Source: Ichthyobacteriaceae bacterium (lineage in GTDB: Bacteria > Bacteroidota > Bacteroidia > Flavobacteriales > JADGDT01). Taken from it: a stretch of DNA of 36,169 bases. The position numbers and the translations under genes were made by a program. Below are positions 1-8,090 of the stretch, in pieces. Each line of letters begins with the position of its first letter. Position 1 is the stretch's first letter. The notes under the pieces were generated by a model. That model was not told where the DNA came from. It made no database searches and saw only the letters and a list, made by a program, of their open reading frames with translations. The stretch is from the NCBI GenBank assembly GCA_016744755.1, contig JADGDT010000023.1:1-36169 (forward strand). Reading direction: 5' to 3'.

Positions 1-523
1 CAGAATCTGTTTCATCTAAAATAGCAAGAGTTGGCTCTAGCATAGCCATCTGGAAAATTTCGTTTCTCTTTTTCTCTCCTCCCGAAAAACCTTGGTTTAA
101 AGATCGAGATAAGAATTTCCTATCTAATTCTAGTAAAGCAGATTTTTGTTTTATAAGTTTCAAAAGCTTAGAAGGACTTATATCTTCCTTTCCTTGTGAA
201 GCTCTTTTTGCATTAATCGCAGCTTTAATAAAATTAGTTACTGTTACACCAGGAATTTCAACAGGATGTTGGAAGGACATAAAGATACCCTTGTTAGCTC
301 TTTCTTCTGGAGCAAGCTCGTTTATCACTTCTCCTTGAAACTCTATAGTACCACCATCTACATCAAATGTATTTTTACCTGCAATAACTGCCGAAAGTGT
401 ACTTTTTCCAGAACCATTTGGTCCCATAACTGCATGTACTTCTCCTGGTTTTATTTCGAGGTTTAATCTTTTCAATATTTCTTTGCCATCTATCGAGGCA
501 CTTAAATCTTTTATTTTTAACAT
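1..523 (-). CDS. sufC: SufC, Fe-S cluster assembly ATPase (C-terminus beyond window)
   Basis: ABC-type ATPase that powers the SufBCD scaffold for Fe-S cluster assembly in the cytoplasm. It is absent from the ORF track because it runs off the left edge. Reading the minus strand from the ATG at 521-523 gives 174 uninterrupted codons. Visible motifs are the Walker A GPNGSGKST near residue 33, the Q-loop region SFQHPVEIPG, the ABC signature FSGGEKKRNE and the Walker B LAILDETDS at the truncation point. The ETDS variant after Walker B and the EKKRNE signature are typical of SufC rather than of transporter ATPases. It follows sufB by about 135 nt on the same strand, so the two are probably cotranscribed; sufD and sufS would be expected further left. 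Confidence 0.96.
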   Translation of the reverse strand, partial: MLKIKDLSASIDGKEILKRLNLEIKPGEVHAVMGPNGSGKSTLSAVIAGKNTFDVDGGTIEFQGEVINELAPEERANKGIFMSFQHPVEIPGVTVTNFIKAAINAKRASQGKEDISPSKLLKLIKQKSALLELDRKFLSRSLNQGFSGGEKKRNEIFQMAMLEPTLAILDETDS

Positions 524-561
524 AACAAAATGTTGTTTATTCGTTTATTTGTTTACTATAT

Positions 562-620
562 CATTTCGACTAAGCGACAGTGCATGGAGAAATCTATTCT
601 AGTAGAGATATCTCCACTAT
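562..620. repeat. Dispersed palindromic intergenic repeat (TTCGAC/GGAGA type)
   Basis: The sufB-sufC spacer contains a CATTTCGACTAAGCGACAG block followed by an imperfect hairpin with arms GGAGAAATCTA and TAGAGATATCTCC. Related TTCGAC...GAGC/GGAGGAATC sequences recur at 3432-3454, 13849-13880 and 14580-14670 in this window, so it is a dispersed family. Its function is unknown. It may fold in the sufB-sufC mRNA. Confidence 0.55.
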
Positions 621-658
621 GTTCATTTCATTCTCTTCATTAGATATGACGTATAATG

Positions 659-2113
659 TTATCCTACAGACCCCTCTAGCGAAATCTCAAGTAATTTTTG
701 AGCTTCAACAGCGAATTCCATAGGTAGTTTATTTAGTACTTCTTTACCAAAACCATTTACAATTAATGCAACTGCTTTTTCTGTGTCAATACCACGCTGA
801 TTGCAGTAGAATAATTGATCTTCAGATATTTTTGAAGTTGTTGCTTCGTGCTCGATATGAGATGTAGAATTTTTAGCTTCGATATAAGGGAAGGTGTGAG
901 CTCCACAAGTATCTCCCATCAACAACGAATCACACTGGCTAAAGTTTTTTGTGTTTTTTGCATTTGGAGCAATCTTTACCAGACCTCGGTAGCTGTTTTG
1001 TGAATTACCTGCCGATATACCTTTCGAAATAATTGTACTCTTGGTATTGTTTCCAAGGTGAATCATTTTTGTGCCAGTATCTGCTTGTTGGTAATTATTT
1101 GTTACAGCAATCGAATAAAATTCGCCTACAGATCCATCTCCTTTTAAAATTGTAGAAGGATATTTCCACGTTACAGCAGAACCAGTTTCAACCTGTGTCC
1201 ACGAAATTTTAGCATTTTTTTCTGCTAAAGCTCTTTTTGTAACGAAATTGAAAACTCCCCCTTTACCTTCTTTATTTCCAGGGTACCAGTTCTGAACAGT
1301 AGAGTATTTTATTTCGGCATCCTCCATAGCTATTAATTCTACAACAGCTGCGTGAAGTTGGTTTTCATCTCGTTGAGGAGCAGTACAACCTTCTAGGTAA
1401 CTTACTCTAGCACCTTTGTCGGCAATAACAAGTGTTCTTTCGAACTGACCTGTACCGCTTTCGTTAATTCTAAAATATGTAGAAAGTTCCATTGGGCATA
1501 AAACACCTTCAGGGATATAACAGAAAGATCCGTCAGTAAATACAGCAGAATTTAATGCCGAATAGAAATTGTCTTTCACCGGAACAACTGATCCCATATA
1601 TTTTCTAACTAATTCAGGATGTTCTTTTATAGCATCTGAAATACTCATGAAAATAATTCCTTTTTTTGCAAGAGTATCTTGGAAAGTAGTTTTTACAGAA
1701 ACAGAATCCATTACTACATCTACTGCAACGGCAACTCCCGAAAGTCTTTTTTGTTCGTCTAAAGAAATTCCTAAACGTTGGAAAGTATCTAGTAACTCAG
1801 GATCTACTTCATCTAAACTTTCTAATTCAGGCTTAGGTTTTGGAGCTGAGTAGTAAGAAATATCTTGGAAGTTAGGAGTAGGATAATCTACATGTGCCCA
1901 ATTAGGTTCTTCCATTTCTTTCCATGCTTTGAATGCGTTTAATCTCCATTCTAGCAACCATTCTGGCTCTTCTTTTTTAGCCGAAATTCCACGAATAACA
2001 TTTTCGTTCAAACCCTTAGCAAATGTGTCAGACTCTATGTCTGTTACAAATCCGTATTTGTAGTCATTTGATGTTAATTCATCTATAATTTTATCTTCTT
2101 CTTGTTTTGCCAT
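659..2113 (-). CDS. sufB: SufB, Fe-S cluster scaffold protein
   Basis: SufB is the scaffold subunit of the SufBCD complex, receiving sulfur from SufS/SufE or SufU and building clusters with SufC ATPase and SufD. The ORF is about 484 residues, the normal size, and the C-terminal half shows the β-helix core with motifs such as [23 protein letters not shown] and [19 protein letters not shown], including the conserved Cys of the sulfur-transfer region, then the [18 protein letters not shown] block. The ORF track starts at 2128, but the internal ATG at 2111-2113 (MAKQEEDK) matches the usual SufB N-terminus and is preferred. It is first in the minus-strand suf operon, and sufC follows. Identification is secure; the start is slightly uncertain. 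Confidence 0.97.
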   Translation of the reverse strand: MAKQEEDKIIDELTSNDYKYGFVTDIESDTFAKGLNENVIRGISAKKEEPEWLLEWRLNAFKAWKEMEEPNWAHVDYPTPNFQDISYYSAPKPKPELESLDEVDPELLDTFQRLGISLDEQKRLSGVAVAVDVVMDSVSVKTTFQDTLAKKGIIFMSISDAIKEHPELVRKYMGSVVPVKDNFYSALNSAVFTDGSFCYIPEGVLCPMELSTYFRINESGTGQFERTLVIADKGARVSYLEGCTAPQRDENQLHAAVVELIAMEDAEIKYSTVQNWYPGNKEGKGGVFNFVTKRALAEKNAKISWTQVETGSAVTWKYPSTILKGDGSVGEFYSIAVTNNYQQADTGTKMIHLGNNTKSTIISKGISAGNSQNSYRGLVKIAPNAKNTKNFSQCDSLLMGDTCGAHTFPYIEAKNSTSHIEHEATTSKISEDQLFYCNQRGIDTEKAVALIVNGFGKEVLNKLPMEFAVEAQKLLEISLEGSVG

Positions 2114-2229
2114 AAAGCTAAGCTTCAATTTATATCGTTTTCACGACTTAAAAAACTTAAAATTTTAAAATCCAAATAGTTAGTATTTATATTTAGATTT
2201 AATATAAATAAAGTTTTGTATTTAGGTCG

Positions 2230-2237
2230 CAAATGTA
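2230..2237 (-). promoter_or_regulatory. Candidate Bacteroidota -7 box upstream of sufB
   Basis: The minus strand reads TACATTTG, fitting the Bacteroidota TAnnTTTG element, about 115 nt upstream of the sufB ATG in an AT-rich stretch. No clear TTG element is seen at the -33 position, so the call rests on the -7 box alone. Confidence 0.4.
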
Positions 2238-2330
2238 ATGATTTTAGAGGTAATAGCCTTTAATCTTATGATGAATTGCTATTCTAATGTTTTATTTGAA
2301 AATAGAGCAAATCTATAGTGGGTCTTGAGT

Positions 2331-2363
2331 TGTTGAATTGTTTAACTGTTAAACAGTTTAACT
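2331..2363. repeat. Short octamer-type repeat with palindrome
   Basis: TGTTGAATTGTTTAACTG followed by TTAAACAGTTTAACTG. On the minus strand this reads as 8-nt units of the form CAGTTAAA/CAATTCAA, the same family as the longer array at 36022-36109. It contains the perfect 15-nt palindrome AACTGTTAAACAGTT. It lies in the sufB-tadA intergenic region, which is otherwise featureless AT-rich sequence. Confidence 0.5.
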
Positions 2364-2408
2364 GAAGAGAGGAGGTGTGTTTATTGAAAAAATATGATAA
2401 TTTTGTAA

Positions 2409-2483
2409 CATCAAACATCAAACATCAAACATCAAACATCAAACATCAAACATCAAACATCAAACATCAAACATCAAACATCA
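2409..2483. repeat. Heptanucleotide tandem array (CATCAAA)10
   Basis: Ten perfect copies of the 7-nt unit CATCAAA plus a partial copy, ending 2 nt before the tadA ATG. If translation started at the upstream ATG of the ORF track, the array would encode a repeated NIKHQTS heptapeptide. Because 7 is not a multiple of 3, gain or loss of one unit would shift that frame. The array more likely forms the tadA 5' leader, where copy-number changes would alter spacing from the promoter. Confidence 0.9.
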
Positions 2484-2485
2484 GT

Positions 2486-2932
2486 ATGGAAAGTGTATTG
2501 CAGTACGACGATAATTATTTTATGAGGAAAGCTTTGGAGGAAGCAGAGTATGCAATGGAGATGGGAGAAGTACCTGTTGGAGCGATTATAGTTGCTAATA
2601 ATCAGATTATTGCAAGAGCTCATAATCTTACTGAAACATTGAATGATGTAACTGCTCATGCCGAGATGCAAGCAATTACAGCTGCAGCAGATGCAATAGG
2701 AGGGAAGTATCTGAAAGATTGTACCATGTATGTAACTATGGAGCCTTGCCAGATGTGTGCCGGGGCTTTGTATTGGACTCAGATTAAAAGAGTGGTTTTT
2801 GGAGCATCTGACGAAAAGCGGGGTTATAGAAATATGGGTACTCAAATTCATCCTAAAACAGAAGTTACACAAGGAATAATGGTAGAGGAGTGTTCTAGTA
2901 TTGTAACAGACTTTTTTAAGAAAAAGAGATAG
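2486..2932 (+). CDS. tadA: TadA, tRNA-specific adenosine deaminase
   Basis: Zinc-dependent deaminase converting A34 to inosine in the wobble position of tRNA-Arg(ACG). The protein of about 148 residues has the HAEM motif (zinc His and catalytic Glu) near residue 53 and the PCQMC motif with both zinc cysteines near residue 83, in the order and spacing of the CDA/TadA fold. The ORF track begins at 2375 and would add 37 residues encoded by a tandem repeat. The ATG at 2486 gives the standard N-terminus and is preferred. The gene is flanked on both sides by tandem arrays, which is unusual for an essential housekeeping gene. Other nucleoside deaminases of the family (guanine deaminase) are less likely given the motif context. 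Confidence 0.92.
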   Translation: MESVLQYDDNYFMRKALEEAEYAMEMGEVPVGAIIVANNQIIARAHNLTETLNDVTAHAEMQAITAAADAIGGKYLKDCTMYVTMEPCQMCAGALYWTQIKRVVFGASDEKRGYRNMGTQIHPKTEVTQGIMVEECSSIVTDFFKKKR

Positions 2933-2946
2933 AGGGTTTCATTAAG

Positions 2947-3081
2947 CTGGTTCGGCTCTGGTTCGGCTCTGGTTCGGCTCTGGTTCGGCTCTGGTTCGGC
3001 TCCGCTCACCAACCACGCTCACCAACCACGCTCACCAACCGCGCTCGCCAACCGCGCTCACCAACCACGCTCACCAACCAC
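2947..3081. repeat. Composite tandem array, copy 1 (11-nt units then 13-nt units)
   Basis: Five copies of CTGGTTCGGCT (11 nt) are followed directly by six copies of GCTCACCAACCAC (13 nt, with CCGC and GCTCG variants). The junction reads GGTTCGGCTCCGCTCACC and continues AACC, an imperfect palindrome, as if its left and right halves had each been amplified independently. GC content is conspicuously higher than in the surroundings. It lies 3' of tadA with no ORF. Confidence 0.85.
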
Positions 3082-3102
3082 ACTCAGGAATAAAGTTCAA
3101 AT

Positions 3103-3270
3103 CTGGTTCGATTCTGGTTCGATTCTGGTTCGGCTCTGGTTCGGCTCTGGTTCGGCTCTGGTTCGGCTCTGGTTCGGCTCTGGTTCGGCTCCGCTCACCA
3201 ACCACGCTCACCAACCGCGCTCACCAACCGCGCTCACCAACCACGCTCACCAACCACGCTCACCAACTAT
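3103..3270. repeat. Composite tandem array, copy 2
   Basis: Same architecture as copy 1: eight 11-nt units (the first two ending CGATT instead of CGGCT) followed by six 13-nt GCTCACCAACCAC-type units, with the identical CCGCTCACC junction. It is separated from copy 1 by about 20 nt. The two copies together occupy most of the tadA-lysE intergenic region. Confidence 0.85.
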
Positions 3271-3322
3271 ACCCACTAATCAAGTTCACTGTCTTATGGT
3301 AAACAAGGACAAAATGAAAAAA

Positions 3323-3372
3323 GTTTAAAGTCAAAAATTTAAAGTCAAAAGTTAAAAGTCAAAAGTTAAAAG
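3323..3372. repeat. A-rich imperfect tandem repeat (AAAGTCAAAAGTT)
   Basis: Three to four imperfect units of AAAGTCAAAAGTTA in the intergenic region downstream of the composite arrays. Similar AAAGTTAAAAG/AGACAAAAG runs occur at 4680-4760 and 35960-35990. No coding potential is seen. Confidence 0.6.
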
Positions 3373-3396
3373 GTAGAAATATGATTTTTTAATTTT

Positions 3397-3431
3397 GCAA
3401 CACGCAACACGCAACACGCAACACGCAACAC
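3397..3431. repeat. Heptanucleotide tandem array (GCAACAC)5
   Basis: Five perfect copies of the 7-nt unit GCAACAC, 3' of the lysE stop codon on the minus strand. It has the same unit length as the CATCAAA array before tadA but a different sequence. Confidence 0.8.
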
Positions 3432-3454
3432 GGTTTCTGAGCGTAGCCGAAGGA
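3432..3454. repeat. Dispersed repeat fragment (CCTTCGGCTACGCTCAG type)
   Basis: GGTTTCTGAGCGTAGCCGAAGGA; its reverse complement TCCTTCGGCTACGCTCAGAA resembles the junction of the composite arrays (GGTTCGGCTCCGCTCACC) and the palindromic repeats at 562-620 and 14580-14670. It supports a common origin for these intergenic elements. Confidence 0.5.
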
Positions 3455-3472
3455 CGTAACTAGCAACACGCT

Positions 3473-4108
3473 CTACAACATAGAAACAATCAATTTTAAT
3501 CCAAAGAATATCAAAACAGAACCTAGAATTTTATTTATTAAACCTTCTTGTTTTAAGTATATCGATTTTATTTTAGGTTTTGTAAAGAAGTAGGCTACTA
3601 GGCCAAACCAAATAAATGTAATTAAAATCATTATTAGTCCAATTCCAAAAGATAGAGATTTAGGAGAATCAGGAGAAATCACAACTGTAAAAATACTGAT
3701 GAAATAAAGTGCTGCTTTTGCATTTAGTAGGTTGGTAATTATACCCATCTTAATTGCTTCAAAAATTGATATTTCTTGTACTTGTTCTACCTCCGATTTA
3801 TTCTTTTTTACCTCTAACTTTGATTTGATTATCCCAAATGCTTGTAGCCCAATGAAGATTAGATAGATTGCTCCTAGCACTTGAACAACGTTCATCAACC
3901 ACGGATTATTATCAATGTACTGTACTCCAAAAATACTGTAAGAGATATGGAATATATTCCCCAAAGCAAAACCTAAGCCTGTGTAAATTCCAATTTTGCG
4001 TGAGTATTGGAGTGTATTTTTTATCTCTAAGAAAAAGTCAGGCCCTGGAGAACTAACTGCTAGCATGTGTATTAGAACTACTGCTAGAGTTTCGTTTAAA
4101 TACTCCAT
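3473..4108 (-). CDS. LysE/RhtB-family amino-acid exporter
   Basis: Inner-membrane exporter of the LysE/RhtB superfamily. The 211-residue length is standard for the family, and the N-terminus carries the diagnostic SPGPDFFLEIKNTL segment (the family's PGP motif). There are about five or six hydrophobic segments, separated by a polar loop near residues 90-115 (KSKLEVKKNKSEVEQ). The GIITNLLNAKAALYF block matches the conserved NxxNPKA-type motif, with Ala in place of Pro. The substrate cannot be read from sequence; amino acids such as threonine, homoserine or lysine are typical. The acyltransferase gene ends 2 nt before this start, so the two are probably cotranscribed. Confidence 0.85.
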   Translation of the reverse strand: MEYLNETLAVVLIHMLAVSSPGPDFFLEIKNTLQYSRKIGIYTGLGFALGNIFHISYSIFGVQYIDNNPWLMNVVQVLGAIYLIFIGLQAFGIIKSKLEVKKNKSEVEQVQEISIFEAIKMGIITNLLNAKAALYFISIFTVVISPDSPKSLSFGIGLIMILITFIWFGLVAYFFTKPKIKSIYLKQEGLINKILGSVLIFFGLKLIVSML

Positions 4109-4110
4109 TA

Positions 4111-4674
4111 TTACTCTTTGGGTCTGATTATAGGATTGTACAATTCAGGATGTTTACCTGTTACATTCTTATAGAAATCTTGAATTATTTTGAAGTCAGC
4201 ATCCATATCATCAGTAGGAGTAACTAATTTTCCTATTCCAATTTCTTTGGTCTTATAATCTAAAAATCCTAAAGCTATAGGTACTTCTGCTTTTTTAGCA
4301 ATATGATAAAATCCTGTTTTCCATTTTTCAACGTACGATCTTGTCCCCTCTGCAGGTACAATTAGTACAAGATTATCTCTATTTTCTAATAATTCACTTG
4401 CATAATCTACAAGATTACTGCCTTTACTTCTATCAACACCTATGGCTCCCATAGAACGTAGAATCCCACCTAAGAAAGATTTTGTATAGCTGTCTTTGAT
4501 AAAAAAACCTATATTAGTTTCATACTTCCAAAAGGTAAGTATGGTATAAGGGAAGTCCCAATTACTTGTATGAGGAGCTGCAATTATAACACACTTGTTA
4601 ACGTTATTAAGAGTATCAAAAGATGTTTTCCAACCAAAAAGCTTGAGTAATATTGATGCTATTATTTTTTTCAT
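4111..4674 (-). CDS. PlsC-like 1-acyl-glycerol-3-phosphate acyltransferase family protein
   Basis: A 187-residue membrane-associated acyltransferase of the PlsC/LPLAT family. The catalytic HxxxxD motif appears as APHTSNWDF near residue 34 and the substrate-binding EGTR motif as PAEGTRS near residue 109. It is shorter than classic PlsC and resembles the compact bacterial LPLAT group, so its role could be phospholipid or lipid A/ornithine-lipid acylation. It lies immediately upstream of the LysE-type exporter on the same strand. A second, more canonical PlsC is at 24737-25468, so this one is probably not the housekeeping enzyme. Confidence 0.85.
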   Translation of the reverse strand: MKKIIASILLKLFGWKTSFDTLNNVNKCVIIAAPHTSNWDFPYTILTFWKYETNIGFFIKDSYTKSFLGGILRSMGAIGVDRSKGSNLVDYASELLENRDNLVLIVPAEGTRSYVEKWKTGFYHIAKKAEVPIALGFLDYKTKEIGIGKLVTPTDDMDADFKIIQDFYKNVTGKHPELYNPIIRPKE

Positions 4675-4788
4675 ATAGTTTTAAGACAAAAGTAAAAGTA
4701 TTAATGTAAAAGGATTTTGCAAAAGTAGAAAGTTTTAAGACAAAAGGCAAAAGTTACTTCTTCTATGTATTTTTACTGTTCTTATACA

Positions 4789-4876
4789 TTGGTTTGACTC
4801 TGGTTCGACTACGCTCACCAACCACGTTATTCAATCACGTTCATAAACTAAGATCATCAACCACACTTATAAATTA
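4789..4876. repeat. Degenerate third copy of the composite repeat
   Basis: TTGGTTTGACTCTGGTTCGACT (two 11-nt-type units) followed by ACGCTCACCAACCACG and decayed ATTCAATCACG, TCATAAACTAAG and TCATCAACCACA units. It has the same left-unit/right-unit order as 2947-3081 and 3103-3270 but is strongly diverged, so this is an older copy. It sits in the 244-nt helicase-acyltransferase spacer, which shows nothing else apart from AAAAGT-type runs. Confidence 0.6.
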
Positions 4877-4918
4877 CACATGGTAAGAAAACAAAGCCAA
4901 AATTTAATTGTCAATCTA

Positions 4919-6346
4919 TTATTCTTCGAAATATTCATCTTTGAAACCTATAAGATATAATTTCTTTTTTGCTCTGGTAACTGCTGTGTAAAGCCACCTT
5001 AAGTATTCTTTATCAATCTCTCCTGTAGGGAGCCAAGCTTGCTCAACAAAAACATTACTCCACTGTCCACCTTGCGATTTATGACAAGTTACAGCGTAGG
5101 CAAATTTAACTTGAAGTGCATTAAAATATGGATTTTCTTTTACTTTTTTATATTTCTTGGATTTACTTTTCTCGTCTTCGTAATCTTTGTTAACTTCCTG
5201 ATAAAGCTTATTGCTCTCCTCGTATGGTAACGATGGACCATCAACAGTTAGTGTATCTAGCATTATTACAGTTTCAAAACTTGCCTCATCAGGATAATCT
5301 ACTAACTGTACTTCAACTTCGGCAAACCGGAATCCATATAATTCTTTTATGGATTGTATTCTTAATACTTCAATAGTATCGCCATTAGCAATAAATCCAG
5401 GAGCTGATGTTGAATCTAGCCAAAAGTAATTGTTCTTTACAACCATAAGAATATCACCTGTAGCAATTTCGTTTTCGAGCATACGAATTTGAGCTCTGAT
5501 TTGTTGATTGTACAAATTTGCCCTTTTGTTTGATCTTACAATAATTGTAGTATCTTCAATTCCAGCATTAGAGTAACTATCAGCAATAGCACTTTCAATG
5601 TCGTACCCGTCAGTTAACCTGATAACTTCAGTCTGGTTATCAAGATTGAATTTAAAATCATCGAAATAATTATTCTCTTGATTGAATCTTAAAGTAGTTG
5701 CATTTTTCAAAATACCAGAATCAGCATCTTGCCTAAGAACTTCTTTAAGTTGGAATTCTAGCACTTTTTTGTTGTATCTAAGCGATAGGTTATTTGCATC
5801 AAGAGCTGGGCTGATATCGAGGTGTACAGGAGGAAGTTGAGCTTCGTCGCCAATAAAGATAATCTTACATCTCTTTCCGCCATCAACAAATTCCATAAAA
5901 TCATCTAGTAATGATCCACCTGCAAACATTTTACCATCAATTTGAGTGTCAGGAATCATAGATGCTTCATCAACAATAAAAATTGTATCTGCGGATGTGT
6001 TATTTTGTTTTACAAACTTAACACCAATATCGCTACTAGGTTTTGGTTTGTAGATTCTACGATGTATTGTGAATGCTTTCTTCTTTGAATACGATGCAAT
6101 TACTTTAGCAGCTCTACCTGTAGGGGCAAGTAATGCGGATTTCTTTTTTACATGCCAAAGTAAATTTACTACAGTAGAAATTACTGTAGTTTTTCCAGTA
6201 CCAGCATATCCCTTTAACAGTAACAATTCGTCCTTATCATCAGAAAAAATATACTTTGATATACCTCTTATAAGTTCGTGTTGATCTTTTGTAGGGGTGA
6301 AAGGAAATCTACTTATGATTAATTTTTGAAATTTATCTGCATCCAT
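4919..6346 (-). CDS. RecD-like superfamily 1 DNA helicase / AAA ATPase
   Basis: SF1B helicase of about 475 residues. The Walker A motif is GYAGTGKTT near residue 48 and motif II is FIVDEASM near residue 124. FIGDEAQLPPVH is motif III, and the C-terminal UvrD_C_2-type block contains AVTCHKSQGGQW and LYTAVTRAKKKLYLIG (motifs V and VI). It lacks the long N-terminal domain of RecD2 and matches the short RecD-like exonuclease/helicase proteins common in Bacteroidota. It acts on DNA in repair or replication-associated processing; no RecB or RecC partner is visible. The ORF track starts at 6361; the ATG at 6344-6346 (MDADKFQK) seems the better start. It is divergent from the next gene. Confidence 0.88.
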   Translation of the reverse strand: MDADKFQKLIISRFPFTPTKDQHELIRGISKYIFSDDKDELLLLKGYAGTGKTTVISTVVNLLWHVKKKSALLAPTGRAAKVIASYSKKKAFTIHRRIYKPKPSSDIGVKFVKQNNTSADTIFIVDEASMIPDTQIDGKMFAGGSLLDDFMEFVDGGKRCKIIFIGDEAQLPPVHLDISPALDANNLSLRYNKKVLEFQLKEVLRQDADSGILKNATTLRFNQENNYFDDFKFNLDNQTEVIRLTDGYDIESAIADSYSNAGIEDTTIIVRSNKRANLYNQQIRAQIRMLENEIATGDILMVVKNNYFWLDSTSAPGFIANGDTIEVLRIQSIKELYGFRFAEVEVQLVDYPDEASFETVIMLDTLTVDGPSLPYEESNKLYQEVNKDYEDEKSKSKKYKKVKENPYFNALQVKFAYAVTCHKSQGGQWSNVFVEQAWLPTGEIDKEYLRWLYTAVTRAKKKLYLIGFKDEYFEE

Positions 6347-6489
6347 AAAAATAAAATACAAGCGCGTAAAAAGCTTGTTTTAATGATTTTAAAAGCTGTT
6401 TGTTATAGTTTTTCATTGAAGACACAAAGTTACCTAATATATTATATATTGATAGTTGCTTAAAAACTTTTATGATTAAAAAAAAATTG

Positions 6490-6497
6490 TAGATTTG
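6490..6497 (+). promoter_or_regulatory. Candidate -7 box for the 6554-8642 gene group
   Basis: TAGATTTG followed by C, a match to TAnnTTTG, 56 nt before the ATG of the next gene and preceded by AT-rich sequence. No TTG -33 element is clear at the usual distance. It would drive the plus-strand run of the 216-aa protein, DUF3822 and rsmD. Confidence 0.5.
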
Positions 6498-6553
6498 CAG
6501 GATTAAGTGAATGAAATTTTAGTAAACAACATAATAACAATTAAAGCTTAGAG

Positions 6554-7204
6554 ATGAAAATTTTAAGAATACTTCTTTGGATTCCTATTGCGTTTTTAGC
6601 GTATATCGTTTATAGTTCAGTAATGGATCCTATTCAGTTTGGCATTGAGAAACAAGCTCGTTACACAGATGCTATTGGTAACTTAATCGATGTTCGTAAA
6701 TCGGAGATTGCATACAAATCTGTAAATGGTAAATTTACAAACAATTGGGATAAGCTAGTTGAATTTGTAGATTCAGGGAAATTTACCCTTGTTTCTAGAA
6801 GAGATACAAGTTTTATGGATTACAATGAAACTTATCGTATGGATATGCTTAAAGAGGAGATAATAATTGATACTTTAGGGGTTGTTTCTGTAAGAGATTC
6901 ATTGTTTAAAACTAGTCTTTCTTATAAAACAATGATGAATGTACCTCATACTGATGGTATGAAATTTGAATTGAAGACTACAGTTGTCAATAAAAATGGG
7001 ATAAAAGTACCTGTATTTGTTGCACGTATTAAGAAAGCAGATTTGTTGAATGGTTTGAATTCTCAATTAGTACAAGAGGCTGTTGATGCTTTTGATGTGA
7101 AAGGACTTTATTTACAAGTTGGAGACTTAGAGCAATCAAGTGTTAGTGGAAACTGGCCTAAACCTTACGAGCCAGGGTTTAAAACTGGTAAAGCAAAAAA
7201 ATAA
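6554..7204 (+). CDS. Conserved hypothetical membrane-anchored protein
   Basis: 216 residues with an N-terminal hydrophobic segment (residues about 4-22, ILLWIPIAFLAYIVYSS) without a clear signal peptidase site, so it is probably a single-pass anchor with a periplasmic domain. The rest is soluble, with charged β-rich stretches and a C-terminal VGDLEQSSVSGNWPKPYE segment. The family looks like one restricted to Bacteroidota and has no known function. It is immediately followed by the DUF3822 gene (30 nt) and then rsmD, suggesting an operon. Confidence 0.75.
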   Translation: MKILRILLWIPIAFLAYIVYSSVMDPIQFGIEKQARYTDAIGNLIDVRKSEIAYKSVNGKFTNNWDKLVEFVDSGKFTLVSRRDTSFMDYNETYRMDMLKEEIIIDTLGVVSVRDSLFKTSLSYKTMMNVPHTDGMKFELKTTVVNKNGIKVPVFVARIKKADLLNGLNSQLVQEAVDAFDVKGLYLQVGDLEQSSVSGNWPKPYEPGFKTGKAKK

Positions 7205-7234
7205 GATACAAAAAGATGCAACTGATTTCGAACT

Positions 7235-8080
7235 ATGTTGATACCTGTTTTACACAATGTTGATAAATCGTTAGAGTCAGACCATTTTAAGAAATTAATA
7301 TTATCCATCCAGTTAAAGCTGGATGGATTTTCTTTTTCTATACTTAACCAAGAACTGAATAAAGTTGTAGCCATTGTAGACCATAAGTTTGAAGATGCTA
7401 AGCATCCATTACAACTTTTAGAAAAAATTAAGGATATTTATAAAGAGAGTTCATTGTTAAATATGAATTTTTCTCAGGTAAAGGTATCTCATGTTAATAG
7501 AATTTCTACCCTTGTACCTATTGCCTTGTTTGATGATGATAATTTAAGGACATACCTCGAGTTTAACCATAAGTTATTGGAAAATGAATATATTACCTTC
7601 GACTTAACAAATACCGAAGACATTGCTAATGTTTATTCTCCATTTACGGTTGTAAATGATTTCTTTTTCGAGAAATATGGAGAGTTTACTTTTAAACACT
7701 TTTCAAGTGTTTTGATTGATAATTTTATAGATCAATCAAGTGTAAATCAAGAATTGAAAATGTTTGTACATGTGCAGAGCAATCAATTTGAGATTGTTGT
7801 GGTAGAAAATAAAAAGTTGATACTTTACAATTCATATCAATATAAAACAAAGGAAGACCTAGTGTATTACATCTTATTTGTTGCAGAGCAGTTAAGACAA
7901 AATCCAGAAGATTTTGACCTTGAGCTTTATGGAGAAATAGAACCTTACTCTGAGATTTACGCTTTAATTTACAAGTATGTAAGAAACGTATATTTTGGTA
8001 AAAGATTAGATAAACATCAATACTCGCATGAGTTAGATGGTATTAATGAGCATGATTTTTTTGTATTAATAAATCAATAG
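7235..8080 (+). CDS. DUF3822 family protein
   Basis: 281-residue soluble protein resembling the Bacteroidota DUF3822 family, which has an ASKHA-like (actin/Hsp70 ATPase) fold according to family knowledge. Visible traits are an N-terminal LILSIQLKLDGFSFSIL strand pair and a conserved middle with FVHVQSNQFEIVVVENKKLILYN, typical of β-strands in such folds. It lies between the membrane-anchored protein (30 nt upstream) and rsmD (10 nt downstream). DUF3822 followed by rsmD is a recurrent pairing in Bacteroidota, hinting at a link to rRNA maturation, but no activity is established. The ATG at 7235 is the first in frame. Confidence 0.8.
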   Translation: MLIPVLHNVDKSLESDHFKKLILSIQLKLDGFSFSILNQELNKVVAIVDHKFEDAKHPLQLLEKIKDIYKESSLLNMNFSQVKVSHVNRISTLVPIALFDDDNLRTYLEFNHKLLENEYITFDLTNTEDIANVYSPFTVVNDFFFEKYGEFTFKHFSSVLIDNFIDQSSVNQELKMFVHVQSNQFEIVVVENKKLILYNSYQYKTKEDLVYYILFVAEQLRQNPEDFDLELYGEIEPYSEIYALIYKYVRNVYFGKRLDKHQYSHELDGINEHDFFVLINQ

Positions 8081-8090
8081 AATTACACAG

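Noticed and set aside
2409-3431. CRISPR-like repetitive region
   Set aside because: Units are 7, 11 and 13 nt, directly adjacent, with no unique spacers and no cas genes; these are simple tandem arrays.
5039-5230. Plus-strand ORFs inside the helicase gene (also 6069-6284), and similar ones in sufB, nrdA, murA and pruA
   Set aside because: They lie opposite strong coding sequence and are shadows of the real frames.
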